A model generated the notes under the pieces. It did not search any database, was not told where the DNA came from, and saw only the letters and a program-made list of their open reading frames with translations. Both the position numbers and the translations under genes were made by a program. Below are positions 5,292 through 12,998 of a stretch of DNA of 26,425 bases, one piece after another (within the stretch, counting starts at the first letter, position 1; each line of letters opens with the position of its first letter). Source of the stretch: an uncultured Porphyromonadaceae bacterium (GTDB taxonomy: Bacteria > Bacteroidota > Bacteroidia > Bacteroidales > Muribaculaceae). The stretch is taken from contig CABRZA010000010.1 in NCBI GenBank assembly GCA_902475285.1, positions 1-26,425 on the forward strand, written 5' to 3'.

Positions 5292-6926
5292 ATGACGCTT
5301 ACCTATCTTCGCCCGTTGTTGGCCCACATGATTGTTCTTCTGGCCGCATTCGCCGCATCGGCCGCCGCTCCTCTGTGCCGCTACGAGCCGGCCGACGCAC
5401 GGCAGGACGAGACAATCACAATATGGTTCAACGCCGCTGCCGGAAACCGTGCCCTGCAAGGATACACCGGCACCGTATATATGACCACCGGCCTCATCAC
5501 AGCCGACAACGACAGGCTCGACAACGGACTGCTGTACACCGTAGGCCCCGACGCCACCACGGTGCCCGAAAAATACACCATGAAGCGTTCGGCCTCCGAC
5601 CCCGACCTTTACAGCATCAGCCTCACGCCGCAGACATTCTACGGCATCGACAGCTCTACCGACATCCGCATGCTCGGCTTCACATTCGCCACACCCGACG
5701 GCAGCCGTGTGGCGGCCGACGCCGACGGCGGCACAATTTTCGTACCTTTCCGAGCCAACACCGGCACCATGTGGTACCGTCCCCTCAACGGCACGCTCGC
5801 CGACCGCCTGACATTCTACTTCGACGCCACAGCCGGCAACGGTGCTCTCGCCGGATTCGACGGCGACGTATATATCCACACAGGCGTCATCACCGACGCC
5901 AGCTCGGGTGGCGGCGACTGGAAACACACCACCGGCTGGCCCGAAAACAACAGCCGCACCCTCATGCACCGCACTTCCGCCAACTCCGACATTTATACCG
6001 TCGACATCACACCGGCCGACTTCTACCGTCTCGACGGCAGCGAGCTCGTGAAGAGCTTCGCCTTCGTCACCCGCAACGCCGACTGCTCGGTCCTCGGCAA
6101 GGAAGAAGGCGAGAAAGACATCTTCGTGCCCTACGCACGCAGCGAGAAACCCGGCGGCGCATCGCTCGGCCGGTTCGTCGGAGCGAAAGTAGAGGGCGAC
6201 CGAGTGTATGTAACCGGCGAGGACGGCATACTCGAACTCCAGGCCTACTCCCCGTATATTGTCAAGGTGCTGACCTATGCCGACAATGCCGGGCGCCGTC
6301 AGCGACCGTCGATAGCCCTGGCCGCCACACCTCAGGGCTCATTCTCGGCCGCCGGCGACGACAAGGACTTTGCCTCCTTCACCACCGGCTCGGTAGGTAT
6401 CCGCGTGGCCAAGGCCGACTGCCGCGTGACATTCACCGACTCCCTGTGGAACCCCATTCTCAGCGAGCGCACCAGCCTCGACAACGTATCGCCGTGCCGC
6501 AGCGTAAACTTCGAGGGCGCCGGCGACCGTGCTTTCTACGGCGGCGGATACAACGGCAAGTACACCGACATATCCGACCGTAAAATCGTGGTGAACAACA
6601 CTCAGACCGGCGGATGGGACAACACTTGGAACGCACCACACAACATCTGCATTCCCTTCATCGTTTCCACCTCGGGCTACGGCCTCTTCTTCGACGACAG
6701 CTACCGCAACGCCACCGTAACGCCCTCGCCCCGAGGCACCACCTACTCCTCGGCTTCGCCCGCGGCCGTGGCATACTACTTCATAGGCAGCTCCAAGGCT
6801 CCATGGGCAAGGTCCTCGAAAACTACACCTGGCTCACCGGTCGCCAGCCGCTGCCGCCGTACTGGGCACTCGGATACATCACCTCGCGCTACGGCTACCG
6901 CTCGACTGCCGAAGCCACCGATGTAA
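5292..6926 (+). CDS. GH31 glycosidase, N-terminal fragment (frameshifted gene)
   Basis: This is the first part of a secreted GH31 alpha-glycosidase gene spanning 5292-8800. The ATG at 5292 gives a signal peptide (about residues 1-26, cleavage after SAAA); the earlier TTG at 5259 would bury it. Two tandem beta-sandwich-like modules follow (about 28-150 and 155-290). They share a pattern of FNAAAGNRALQGYTGTVYMTTG versus FDATAGNGALAGFDGDVYIHTG, a late DLYSISLTP or DIYTVDITP strand and a closing IFVPF/IFVPY, and are probably carbohydrate- or surface-binding. Next comes the GH31 N-terminal beta domain (about 295-500), including FYGGGYNGKYTD and the YGLFFDDSYRN segment. Family-like sequence stops after VAYYFIGSS (about 6794); the codons from there to the stop at 6926 are out of frame. 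One added base near 6797 would join both parts into a protein of 1169 residues. Confidence 0.8.
   Translation: MTLTYLRPLLAHMIVLLAAFAASAAAPLCRYEPADARQDETITIWFNAAAGNRALQGYTGTVYMTTGLITADNDRLDNGLLYTVGPDATTVPEKYTMKRSASDPDLYSISLTPQTFYGIDSSTDIRMLGFTFATPDGSRVAADADGGTIFVPFRANTGTMWYRPLNGTLADRLTFYFDATAGNGALAGFDGDVYIHTGVITDASSGGGDWKHTTGWPENNSRTLMHRTSANSDIYTVDITPADFYRLDGSELVKSFAFVTRNADCSVLGKEEGEKDIFVPYARSEKPGGASLGRFVGAKVEGDRVYVTGEDGILELQAYSPYIVKVLTYADNAGRRQRPSIALAATPQGSFSAAGDDKDFASFTTGSVGIRVAKADCRVTFTDSLWNPILSERTSLDNVSPCRSVNFEGAGDRAFYGGGYNGKYTDISDRKIVVNNTQTGGWDNTWNAPHNICIPFIVSTSGYGLFFDDSYRNATVTPSPRGTTYSSASPAAVAYYFIGSSKAPWARSSKTTPGSPVASRCRRTGHSDTSPRATATARLPKPPM
6790..6803 (+). other. Apparent -1 frameshift inside the GH31 gene
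   Basis: Homologous sequence ends in one frame at VAYYFIGSS (codons to about 6794) and resumes in another at GSMGKVLENYTWLTG (from about 6797). Reading CCAAGGCTCC as CCAAGGGCTCC restores a continuous frame. The sequence alone cannot separate a true deletion from an assembly or read error. A programmed shift is unlikely because no slippery heptamer with a downstream structure is evident. Confidence 0.85.
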
Positions 6927-8800
6927 TAAACCGTATCAAGGCCGCCGGCCTGCCTCTCGACGGCATAGTCTTCGACCTCTATTGGCAGGGCGAAGGCAAC
7001 AACGGCATGGGCAACCTCGACTGGTACCGCGCAAAATTCCCCGACCCCGCAGGCATGATGGCCGACTTCAACGCCAAAGGCGTGAAAACGGTGCTCATCA
7101 CCGAGCCTTTCTTCACATCGGAGACCGTCAACTATCAGCCTCTCAAAGCCAAAGGTTACTTCGCCGACGACCATGTCGACAACATGGAGTGGCTCGGCTC
7201 GCAGCACGTGGGTCTGCTCGACGCCACAAACCCCGACGCACTCGACTGGATGTGGGAATTCTACAAAGCCCGCACCGCCGAAGGCGTGGCCGGATGGTGG
7301 CTCGACCTCGGCGAACCCGAGCGCCACGATGAAGACTCGCATCACCTCGGAGGCACCGTAGCCGAGGTGCACAACGAATTCGGCAACCTTTGGGTAGAAC
7401 GCGTATACCGAGGCCTCCGCGAGGACTTCCCCGACATCCGACCGTTCATCATGCCCCGCGCAGGCTCGGCGGGTATGCAGCGTCTGGGCACCTTCCCCTG
7501 GACCGGCGACATACGCCGCAGCTGGGCCGGCCTGCAGGCTCAGGTTCCCGCCCTGCTCAATTCCGGCATGTCGGGCGTGGCATGGATGGGCAGCGATGTG
7601 GGCGGCTTCGCCAACAACAACGACACCGATGCCGAGCTATACCTCCGCTGGGTGCAGTTCGCCGTCTTCTCGCCCATGCTCCGCACGCACTCCACATACC
7701 TCCCCGAGCCATATCACGCCTGCTACTCAGGCATCATCTACGACCTGCGCCGATTCATCAACCTCCGCTACCGCTGGCTCCCCTACACCTACACCCTCGC
7801 GTGGGAGAACGCCACCATAGGTTCGCCTCTGGCCCGTCCCCTCAACTATCACGATACTCCAGGAGCCGCACCTTCGCCCGGGGCATGCACCGACCAGTAT
7901 CTGTGGGGCCGCGACATTATGGTAGCTCCCGTCCTTACCTCCGCCACAAGCCGCACCATCACCTTCCCGCAGGGCCGGTGGGTCGACCTCAACGACCTTA
8001 CAGCCACCTACGAGGGCGGAACTACCGTGACCTATCGCGCCCCTCTGGGCACCCTCCCCCACTTCGGCCGCAAAGGCTCCTTCCTGCCGCAGTTCACCCG
8101 CACAACCTTCGCCAACACTTCCGACGCCGACGCCTCGGAGCTCACCGTAACCTACCTTCTCGACCCCGAGAGCACCACTTCGGCCAAGGGGTACCTTTTC
8201 GACGACGACCATGTGTCGCCCATGGCCTTCAACAACGGCCAAGTCAGCGCCACCGCCTTCACCGGCGCACCCTACACCGAAGGCCACGCCATAACCATAC
8301 GCCATTCGGGCCGATATGACGGCATGGCGGCAGAGCGCACATACACCTTCGTCATACCCGGCTACCGCCTAACCGGCGACATCTACCTCAACGACAACAC
8401 CTCCCGTCTGCCGCAGCTTTCCACCACCGATGCCCTGGCTTCGTACGCTTCCGACGCCTATGCAGTCGACGCCGACGGCACCCTCCGCATCAAGGTTTCG
8501 GTCGACGCCACCAAGTCGGCCACCCTCTACCTAAACGTCAGCGCCTCAGGCATAGATAACGTCGATGCCGCCGCCGATGCGCTCAGTCTCGCATTCAACG
8601 GCGCCACAGGCCACATCAGCTACACCTCCCCTGCCGACGGCACCATCACCGTCAGCGACCTCGCCGGAGCAGTCCGTGCCCAGTTCCCCGCACGCGAAGG
8701 CACGCACACCGAAGCTCTGCCGCAGCTCAACACCGGCATCTACCTCTGCACCCTCCGCGCCGCAGGCCTCGCCCGCACCGTGAAAATTATAGTACGCTGA
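6803..8800 (+). CDS. GH31 glycosidase, catalytic C-terminal fragment (frameshifted gene)
   Basis: This frame carries the (beta/alpha)8 barrel and C-terminal domains of the gene started at 5292; the ATG at 6803 is only the first in-frame one after the shift. It opens with ENYTWLTGRQPLPPYWALGY, the usual GH31 barrel entry. The nucleophile region is GWWLDLGEPE with its Asp codon at 7304-7306, and the acid/base region is FPWTGDIRRSW with its Asp at 7508-7510, so both catalytic residues are intact. SDVGGF and the barrel end YRWLPYTY follow, then beta domains. The last 70 residues or so (ITVSDLAGAV, GIYLCTLRAAG, VKIIVR) look like a type IX secretion C-terminal signal. Substrate cannot be told; alpha-glucosidase or alpha-xylosidase activity is typical of the family. 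Alone, this fragment would lack a signal peptide and be poorly translated. Confidence 0.82.
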   Translation: MGKVLENYTWLTGRQPLPPYWALGYITSRYGYRSTAEATDVINRIKAAGLPLDGIVFDLYWQGEGNNGMGNLDWYRAKFPDPAGMMADFNAKGVKTVLITEPFFTSETVNYQPLKAKGYFADDHVDNMEWLGSQHVGLLDATNPDALDWMWEFYKARTAEGVAGWWLDLGEPERHDEDSHHLGGTVAEVHNEFGNLWVERVYRGLREDFPDIRPFIMPRAGSAGMQRLGTFPWTGDIRRSWAGLQAQVPALLNSGMSGVAWMGSDVGGFANNNDTDAELYLRWVQFAVFSPMLRTHSTYLPEPYHACYSGIIYDLRRFINLRYRWLPYTYTLAWENATIGSPLARPLNYHDTPGAAPSPGACTDQYLWGRDIMVAPVLTSATSRTITFPQGRWVDLNDLTATYEGGTTVTYRAPLGTLPHFGRKGSFLPQFTRTTFANTSDADASELTVTYLLDPESTTSAKGYLFDDDHVSPMAFNNGQVSATAFTGAPYTEGHAITIRHSGRYDGMAAERTYTFVIPGYRLTGDIYLNDNTSRLPQLSTTDALASYASDAYAVDADGTLRIKVSVDATKSATLYLNVSASGIDNVDAAADALSLAFNGATGHISYTSPADGTITVSDLAGAVRAQFPAREGTHTEALPQLNTGIYLCTLRAAGLARTVKIIVR

Positions 8801-8803
8801 CGA

Positions 8804-8835
8804 TTTGTGCAGACGGGAATTTTGTTCTAATTTTG
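8804..8835 (+). promoter_or_regulatory. Promoter of the DUF2027-Smr gene
   Basis: TTTG (8804-8807), a 20-base spacer and TAATTTTG (8828-8835) form an exact consensus. It starts 3 bases after the GH31 stop codon, with a leader of about 22 bases to ATG 8864. Confidence 0.82.
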
Positions 8836-8863
8836 TATCCCCGAAACAAATGATGTTGAAACG

Positions 8864-10018
8864 ATGAAACTGACAGTAGGCGATACAGTGAGATACCTCA
8901 ACGCCGTGGGCGGCGGACGCGTAGTGCGCGTCGAGGGCGACATGGCATATGTCGACGAAGACGGCTTCGAAACTCCCGTCCTCTGCCGCGAATGTGTGGT
9001 GGTGGCAGCACCCAAATCGTATACCGCCGCAGTGGCGGCAACCCTCAAAAAGGACAGCTCCCCCACCCCGCCTCCTGCACCGGCCCCCAAACCGGCCCCC
9101 AAACCGGCCTCCGAGCCTCCCTCGGGAATAGCTCTGGCCGACGTGCCGCCGGCACAGCGCGAGGGCGGCGACAGCATCAACGCCGTTCTGGCCTTCGAGG
9201 CCACCGACATAAAGGCACTCTCGCACGCCGACTACGACGCCTACTTCGTAAACGACTCCAACTACTGGCTCTTCGTCACCGTGGCCATGCGGGCGGCAGC
9301 CGACACAGAATGGACGCCGCTCTATGCCGGCGTGGTCGAACCCGACATACAGGAGTTCCTCTTCACTCTCGGCCAGAGCGACCTCCCGGCCTTCGACCGC
9401 CTGGCAGTCACCGTCACGCCCTATAAGCGCGACCGTGCCTACACAGGGCGCCGCCCCGAATATGTGGAATACAAAGTCGACAGCTCCAAGTTCGTAAAAC
9501 TACACTGCTTCCGCGCCAACGAGTACTTCGACACGCCTGTCATAGCCTTCGACATCCTCAGCGCCAACCGCAGGCCCGAGCACGTCGATGTCGACGCCGC
9601 CGTGCTCGCCGACCGCATGACAGCCAAGACCGCCGACCGCACGCCACAGCCCAAACGCCTGTCGAAGTCATCGAAACCCTCGCAGGAACTCCTTGAAGTA
9701 GACCTCCACGCCGCAGAGCTCTTCGAGGGCATGGAACGCACCATGAGCAAGGCCGACATACTCAACGGCCAAATCGACTACTTCTGCCGCATCATGGACG
9801 AGAACCGCCGCAACATAGGCCGCAAGATTGTCTTCATCCACGGCAAGGGCGAGGGCGTGCTCCGTGCCGCCCTCATGAAAGAGCTCACGCACCGCTACGC
9901 CGGCCACGACGTGCAGGACGCCTCATTTTCCCAATACGGCTTCGGCGCCACACAGGTCACCATCCGCAGCACGGCCAACAACCCCTCGCCCAAGGGAGGC
10001 AAGAAAAAGCGGCCATGA
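8864..10018 (+). CDS. DUF2027 and Smr domain protein
   Basis: The 384-residue protein has the Bacteroidota layout of DUF2027 plus a C-terminal Smr (small MutS-related) domain. Residues 1-47 form a small beta domain (VGDTVRYLNAVGGGRVVRVEGDMAYV). Residues 66-92 are a Pro/Ala/Lys linker coded by a 12-bp tandem repeat. The middle domain (about 105-225) is a beta-sandwich with FVNDSNYWLFVTV and VVEPDIQEFLF. The Smr domain starts at VDLH (279-282), contains IHGKGEGVLR (H326), and ends near VTIR. Smr domains are known as nucleases or nucleic-acid binders acting in recombination control or on stalled ribosomes; which applies here is unknown. The C-terminal tail is basic (GGKKKRP). Its stop overlaps the next start by 4 bases (ATGA), so the pair is translationally coupled. 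Confidence 0.93.
   Translation: MKLTVGDTVRYLNAVGGGRVVRVEGDMAYVDEDGFETPVLCRECVVVAAPKSYTAAVAATLKKDSSPTPPPAPAPKPAPKPASEPPSGIALADVPPAQREGGDSINAVLAFEATDIKALSHADYDAYFVNDSNYWLFVTVAMRAAADTEWTPLYAGVVEPDIQEFLFTLGQSDLPAFDRLAVTVTPYKRDRAYTGRRPEYVEYKVDSSKFVKLHCFRANEYFDTPVIAFDILSANRRPEHVDVDAAVLADRMTAKTADRTPQPKRLSKSSKPSQELLEVDLHAAELFEGMERTMSKADILNGQIDYFCRIMDENRRNIGRKIVFIHGKGEGVLRAALMKELTHRYAGHDVQDASFSQYGFGATQVTIRSTANNPSPKGGKKKRP
9079..9110 (+). repeat. 12-bp tandem repeat coding a Pro-Ala-Lys linker
   Basis: The unit ACCGGCCCCCAA occurs twice exactly (9079-9090, 9091-9102), then a third time with divergence. It stays in frame and would change only linker length if it slipped. Confidence 0.75.
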
Positions 10019-10806
10019 TACTATATTTCAGCGGCACGGGCAATACCCGCCATGTGGCGCATAAGCTGGCGGAGCTCCTCGGCGACACCGCCCGACCTCT
10101 CACGTCCGACGAGCTGCGGCATCCTGCCGCCGCGAGCCTCGACACATCCGACAGCCGCATAGTGTGGGCATTCCCCGTCTACAGCTGGGGGATTCCGCCC
10201 GTGGTGGAAGAGTATATCCGCAATGCCCGCGCCGCTTCCGCCGTAGCTGAGGCCACGCACCACATGGTAGTGACCTGCGGCGACGACACCGGCTACACCG
10301 ACCGGCAGTGGCGCCGCCTCATGAAGCTGCGCGGTTGGAAGGCCGGCATGGCTTTCAGCGTGCAGATGCCCAACACCTATGTGCTGATGAAAGGCTTCGA
10401 CGTCGACAGCCCCGAAGTTGAAGCCGCCAAGCTCGCCGCCGCACCCGACCGCCTGCGCCGCATAGCCTCGACAATCACGGGCGGCTCCGACGCCATCCCC
10501 GAGGATGAGCGCCTGGTGCGGGGAGGCTGGCCTTGGGTCAAGAGCGCGATTATTCGCCCTTGGTTCAAGCGCTACGCCATGTCGCCGCGACCCTTCGGCA
10601 CCAACGGGGGCTGTACAAGCTGCGGACTTTGCGCGCGCTCGTGCCCCATGGCCAACATCACAATGCAGAGCGATGCCCGGGGCGAGAAGCGCCCGTCGTG
10701 GGGCCCGGCCTGCGCCCTCTGCCTGCGATGCTACCACATCTGCCCCCGCCGCGCCGTGACCTACGGCCGCGCCACCGACGGCAAAGGCCAGTATCTTTGC
10801 CGCTGA
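10015..10806 (+). CDS. EFR1-family flavodoxin/ferredoxin fusion protein
   Basis: This 263-residue cytoplasmic redox protein joins a flavodoxin-like domain to a two-cluster ferredoxin. MILYFSGTGNTRHVA at the very N-terminus is the FMN phosphate-binding loop, and WAFPVYSWGIPP matches a second flavin-contact loop. The C-terminal third has two CxxCxxCxxxC motifs, C200/C203/C206/C210 and C233/C236/C239/C243, as expected for two [4Fe-4S] clusters. It overlaps the Smr gene by 4 bases and shares its promoter. EFR1 proteins are thought to pass electrons between ferredoxin-type donors and flavin or iron-sulfur enzymes, but no partner is encoded nearby, so its substrate is unknown. No clear T-rich terminator follows. 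Confidence 0.93.
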   Translation: MILYFSGTGNTRHVAHKLAELLGDTARPLTSDELRHPAAASLDTSDSRIVWAFPVYSWGIPPVVEEYIRNARAASAVAEATHHMVVTCGDDTGYTDRQWRRLMKLRGWKAGMAFSVQMPNTYVLMKGFDVDSPEVEAAKLAAAPDRLRRIASTITGGSDAIPEDERLVRGGWPWVKSAIIRPWFKRYAMSPRPFGTNGGCTSCGLCARSCPMANITMQSDARGEKRPSWGPACALCLRCYHICPRRAVTYGRATDGKGQYLCR

Positions 10807-10891
10807 CAGCTATCGGAGTCCTCCGAGAACTCTGAGAAATCAGAAAACTCCAACACCGGCTCGGGAGAAAAATATGTTTTTGGGCAGTTTG

Positions 10892-10923
10892 CTTGCTTTT
10901 TTGTGGTGAAAAGTTTAATTTCG
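10892..10923 (+). promoter_or_regulatory. Probable promoter of the glycogen cluster
   Basis: CTTG (10892-10895), a 20-base spacer and TAATTTCG (10916-10923) are near-consensus, with one mismatch in each box. The leader of about 70 bases contains a small hairpin (CAACCT 10936-10941 with AGGTTG 10947-10952) and no recognised riboswitch. Confidence 0.5.
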
Positions 10924-11001
10924 CACATTAATGTACAACCTATGTAAGGTTGGAAGTTGTTAATGCTGACGTAAGACATATTTATAATCCTAAATCTTCA
11001 A

Positions 11002-12954
11002 ATGAGTTATCTTAAATTTGATAAGAACCTGCTCATAAATCTCGACCAGTCGCTGACCAAAGAGATGCTGCGCACCAACCAGGCGGGAGCATACCAATGC
11101 ACCACCCTCGTGGGCTGCAACACGCGCAAGCAGCACGGCCTTCTGGTGATTCCGATACCGGAACAGGACTACAAGTCGCATGTGCTGCTGTCGAGCCTCG
11201 ATGAGACGGTAATCCAGCACGGGGCGCCGTTCAACCTGGGCATACACCGCTACAAGGGGGGCGTTCTGAGCCCCGCCGGGCACAAGTACATCCGCGAGTT
11301 CGACTGCGAAAGCGTGCCCCGCATGACCTACCGCGTGGGCGGCGTGATCCTCACCAAAGAGAAGATATTCATCAGCCGCGAAAACCGTATACTCATCCGC
11401 TACACCCTCGTGGAGGCACACTCGGCCACAACGCTGCGTTTCCGTCCCTTCCTTGCCTTCCGCGATGTCAACAGTCTCTGCGTGGCCAACGATGCCGTAA
11501 ACCGCACCGTCGAGCATGTGCCCAACGGCATCGCCACCTGCCTCTACAAAGGCTATCCCACTCTCTACATGCAGTTCAGCCACAAGGCTCAGTGGGTCGA
11601 CGAGCCAAACTGGTACCACGACATCGAGTACAGCAAGGACCTCGAGCGCGGCGTGCCCTACTGCGAGGACCTCTGGGTGCCGGGCTACTTCGAGCTCCCC
11701 ATCCGCAAGGGCGAGTCGGTGATATTCTCCGCCGGCGTAAGCGAAGTAAGCCCCCGCACCCTCTCCAAACTCTACGAGGTGGAGAAGACAAGCCGCACGC
11801 CCCGCACATCCTTCTTCAACTGCCTTAAAAACAGCGCAAAGCAATTCTATATTCATCGCGGCGACGGCACATACATCATCTCCGGCTTCCCCTGGGGCGT
11901 GGTGCTGGCGCGAAACACATTCATGGCGCTCCCCGGCCTCACGTTAGCCATCGACCATAAGGCCGACTTCGAGGCCATAGCGGCCACGGCCCTCAAAGCC
12001 CTCATACGCTACGCCGACACCGGCGAGACCTCGAAGCACATCGACGGCATCGACCTCCCCGACATACCCCTGTGGGCCATATGGGCGCTCCAGCAGTACG
12101 CCCGAACCGCCGGTACCGACGAAGCCCGCAAGCTCTATCTCGAACCCGTCACACAGCTTGTCGATTACATCCTGCGCGGCGGCCACCCCAACCTCTTCGT
12201 CGACGAAGCTACGGGCCTTCTCAGCACCGACGGTCACGAGAAGGCTGTGTCGTGGATGAACTCCACCCTCGGGGGCGCCCCCGTTGTGCGCCGCACGGGC
12301 ATGTTGGTAGAGTTCAACGCACTGTGGTACAACGCACTGATATTCGCCGCCTCGCTTGCCGAAGGAATCGCCGATCTCGCCGAACGCCGCGAGGCATGGC
12401 TCGCCCAGGCCGAGAAAATGAAGCAGCCCTTCATCGACACCTTCCTCAACGAAGCCGGCTACCTCTACGACTACGTCGACGGCACCTACGCCGATCCGTC
12501 GGTACGCCCCAACATGGCCATTGCCATAGGCCTCGACTATTCGCCCCTCGACCGCCGTCAGCGCAAGGGTGTGCTCGACGTGGTCACACGCGAGCTCCTC
12601 ACACCCAAGGGCCTCCGCACACTCTCGCCCAAGAGCTACGGCTACCGCCCGTGCTATGTGGGTTCGCCCGACGAGCGCGACTTCGCCATGCACAACGGCC
12701 CGGCACGCCCCTGGCTTGCAGGCTTCTACGCCGACGCCTACCTCCGCGTCTTCGGCATGAGCGGTGTGGGATACCTCGACCGCATGCTCATAGGCTTCGA
12801 GGACGAGATGTCGCAGGGGTGCATAGGCTCACTGTCGCAGCTCTACGACGGCAACCCGCCCTACACCGGACGCGGCGCCGTGTCGCACGCCACCAATGTG
12901 GCCGAAGTGCTCCGCGCATACCGCTCGCTCAAACGCTTCGAGTCGCAGGCATAA
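11002..12954 (+). CDS. Glycogen debranching enzyme-like protein (amylo-alpha-1,6-glucosidase type)
   Basis: The 650-residue protein has the GDE_N_bis plus GDE_C layout: an N-terminal beta-sandwich (about 1-270, starting LRTNQAGAYQCTTLVGCNTRKQHGLL) and a C-terminal (alpha/alpha)6 domain (about 285-645, with VEFNALWYNAL, VRPNMAIAIGLDYSPLD and GRGAVSHATNVAEVLRAY). Active relatives remove alpha-1,6-linked glucose at glycogen branch points. Two expected catalytic carboxylates look changed: the RDTF-type motif reads ARNTFMALPGL (N305), and the SE(I/L)xDG motif reads SLSQLYDGNPP (Q613). The protein may therefore have weak, altered or no hydrolysis. No signal peptide is seen, so it is cytoplasmic. 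It is first in a three-gene unit with a glycosyltransferase 44 bases downstream and a GH57 protein, a conserved Bacteroidota order. Confidence 0.92.
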   Translation: MSYLKFDKNLLINLDQSLTKEMLRTNQAGAYQCTTLVGCNTRKQHGLLVIPIPEQDYKSHVLLSSLDETVIQHGAPFNLGIHRYKGGVLSPAGHKYIREFDCESVPRMTYRVGGVILTKEKIFISRENRILIRYTLVEAHSATTLRFRPFLAFRDVNSLCVANDAVNRTVEHVPNGIATCLYKGYPTLYMQFSHKAQWVDEPNWYHDIEYSKDLERGVPYCEDLWVPGYFELPIRKGESVIFSAGVSEVSPRTLSKLYEVEKTSRTPRTSFFNCLKNSAKQFYIHRGDGTYIISGFPWGVVLARNTFMALPGLTLAIDHKADFEAIAATALKALIRYADTGETSKHIDGIDLPDIPLWAIWALQQYARTAGTDEARKLYLEPVTQLVDYILRGGHPNLFVDEATGLLSTDGHEKAVSWMNSTLGGAPVVRRTGMLVEFNALWYNALIFAASLAEGIADLAERREAWLAQAEKMKQPFIDTFLNEAGYLYDYVDGTYADPSVRPNMAIAIGLDYSPLDRRQRKGVLDVVTRELLTPKGLRTLSPKSYGYRPCYVGSPDERDFAMHNGPARPWLAGFYADAYLRVFGMSGVGYLDRMLIGFEDEMSQGCIGSLSQLYDGNPPYTGRGAVSHATNVAEVLRAYRSLKRFESQA

Positions 12955-12998
12955 TAAGCGATTCCCGATATAAACCATTCTAACCCTTTTACCAAGCA

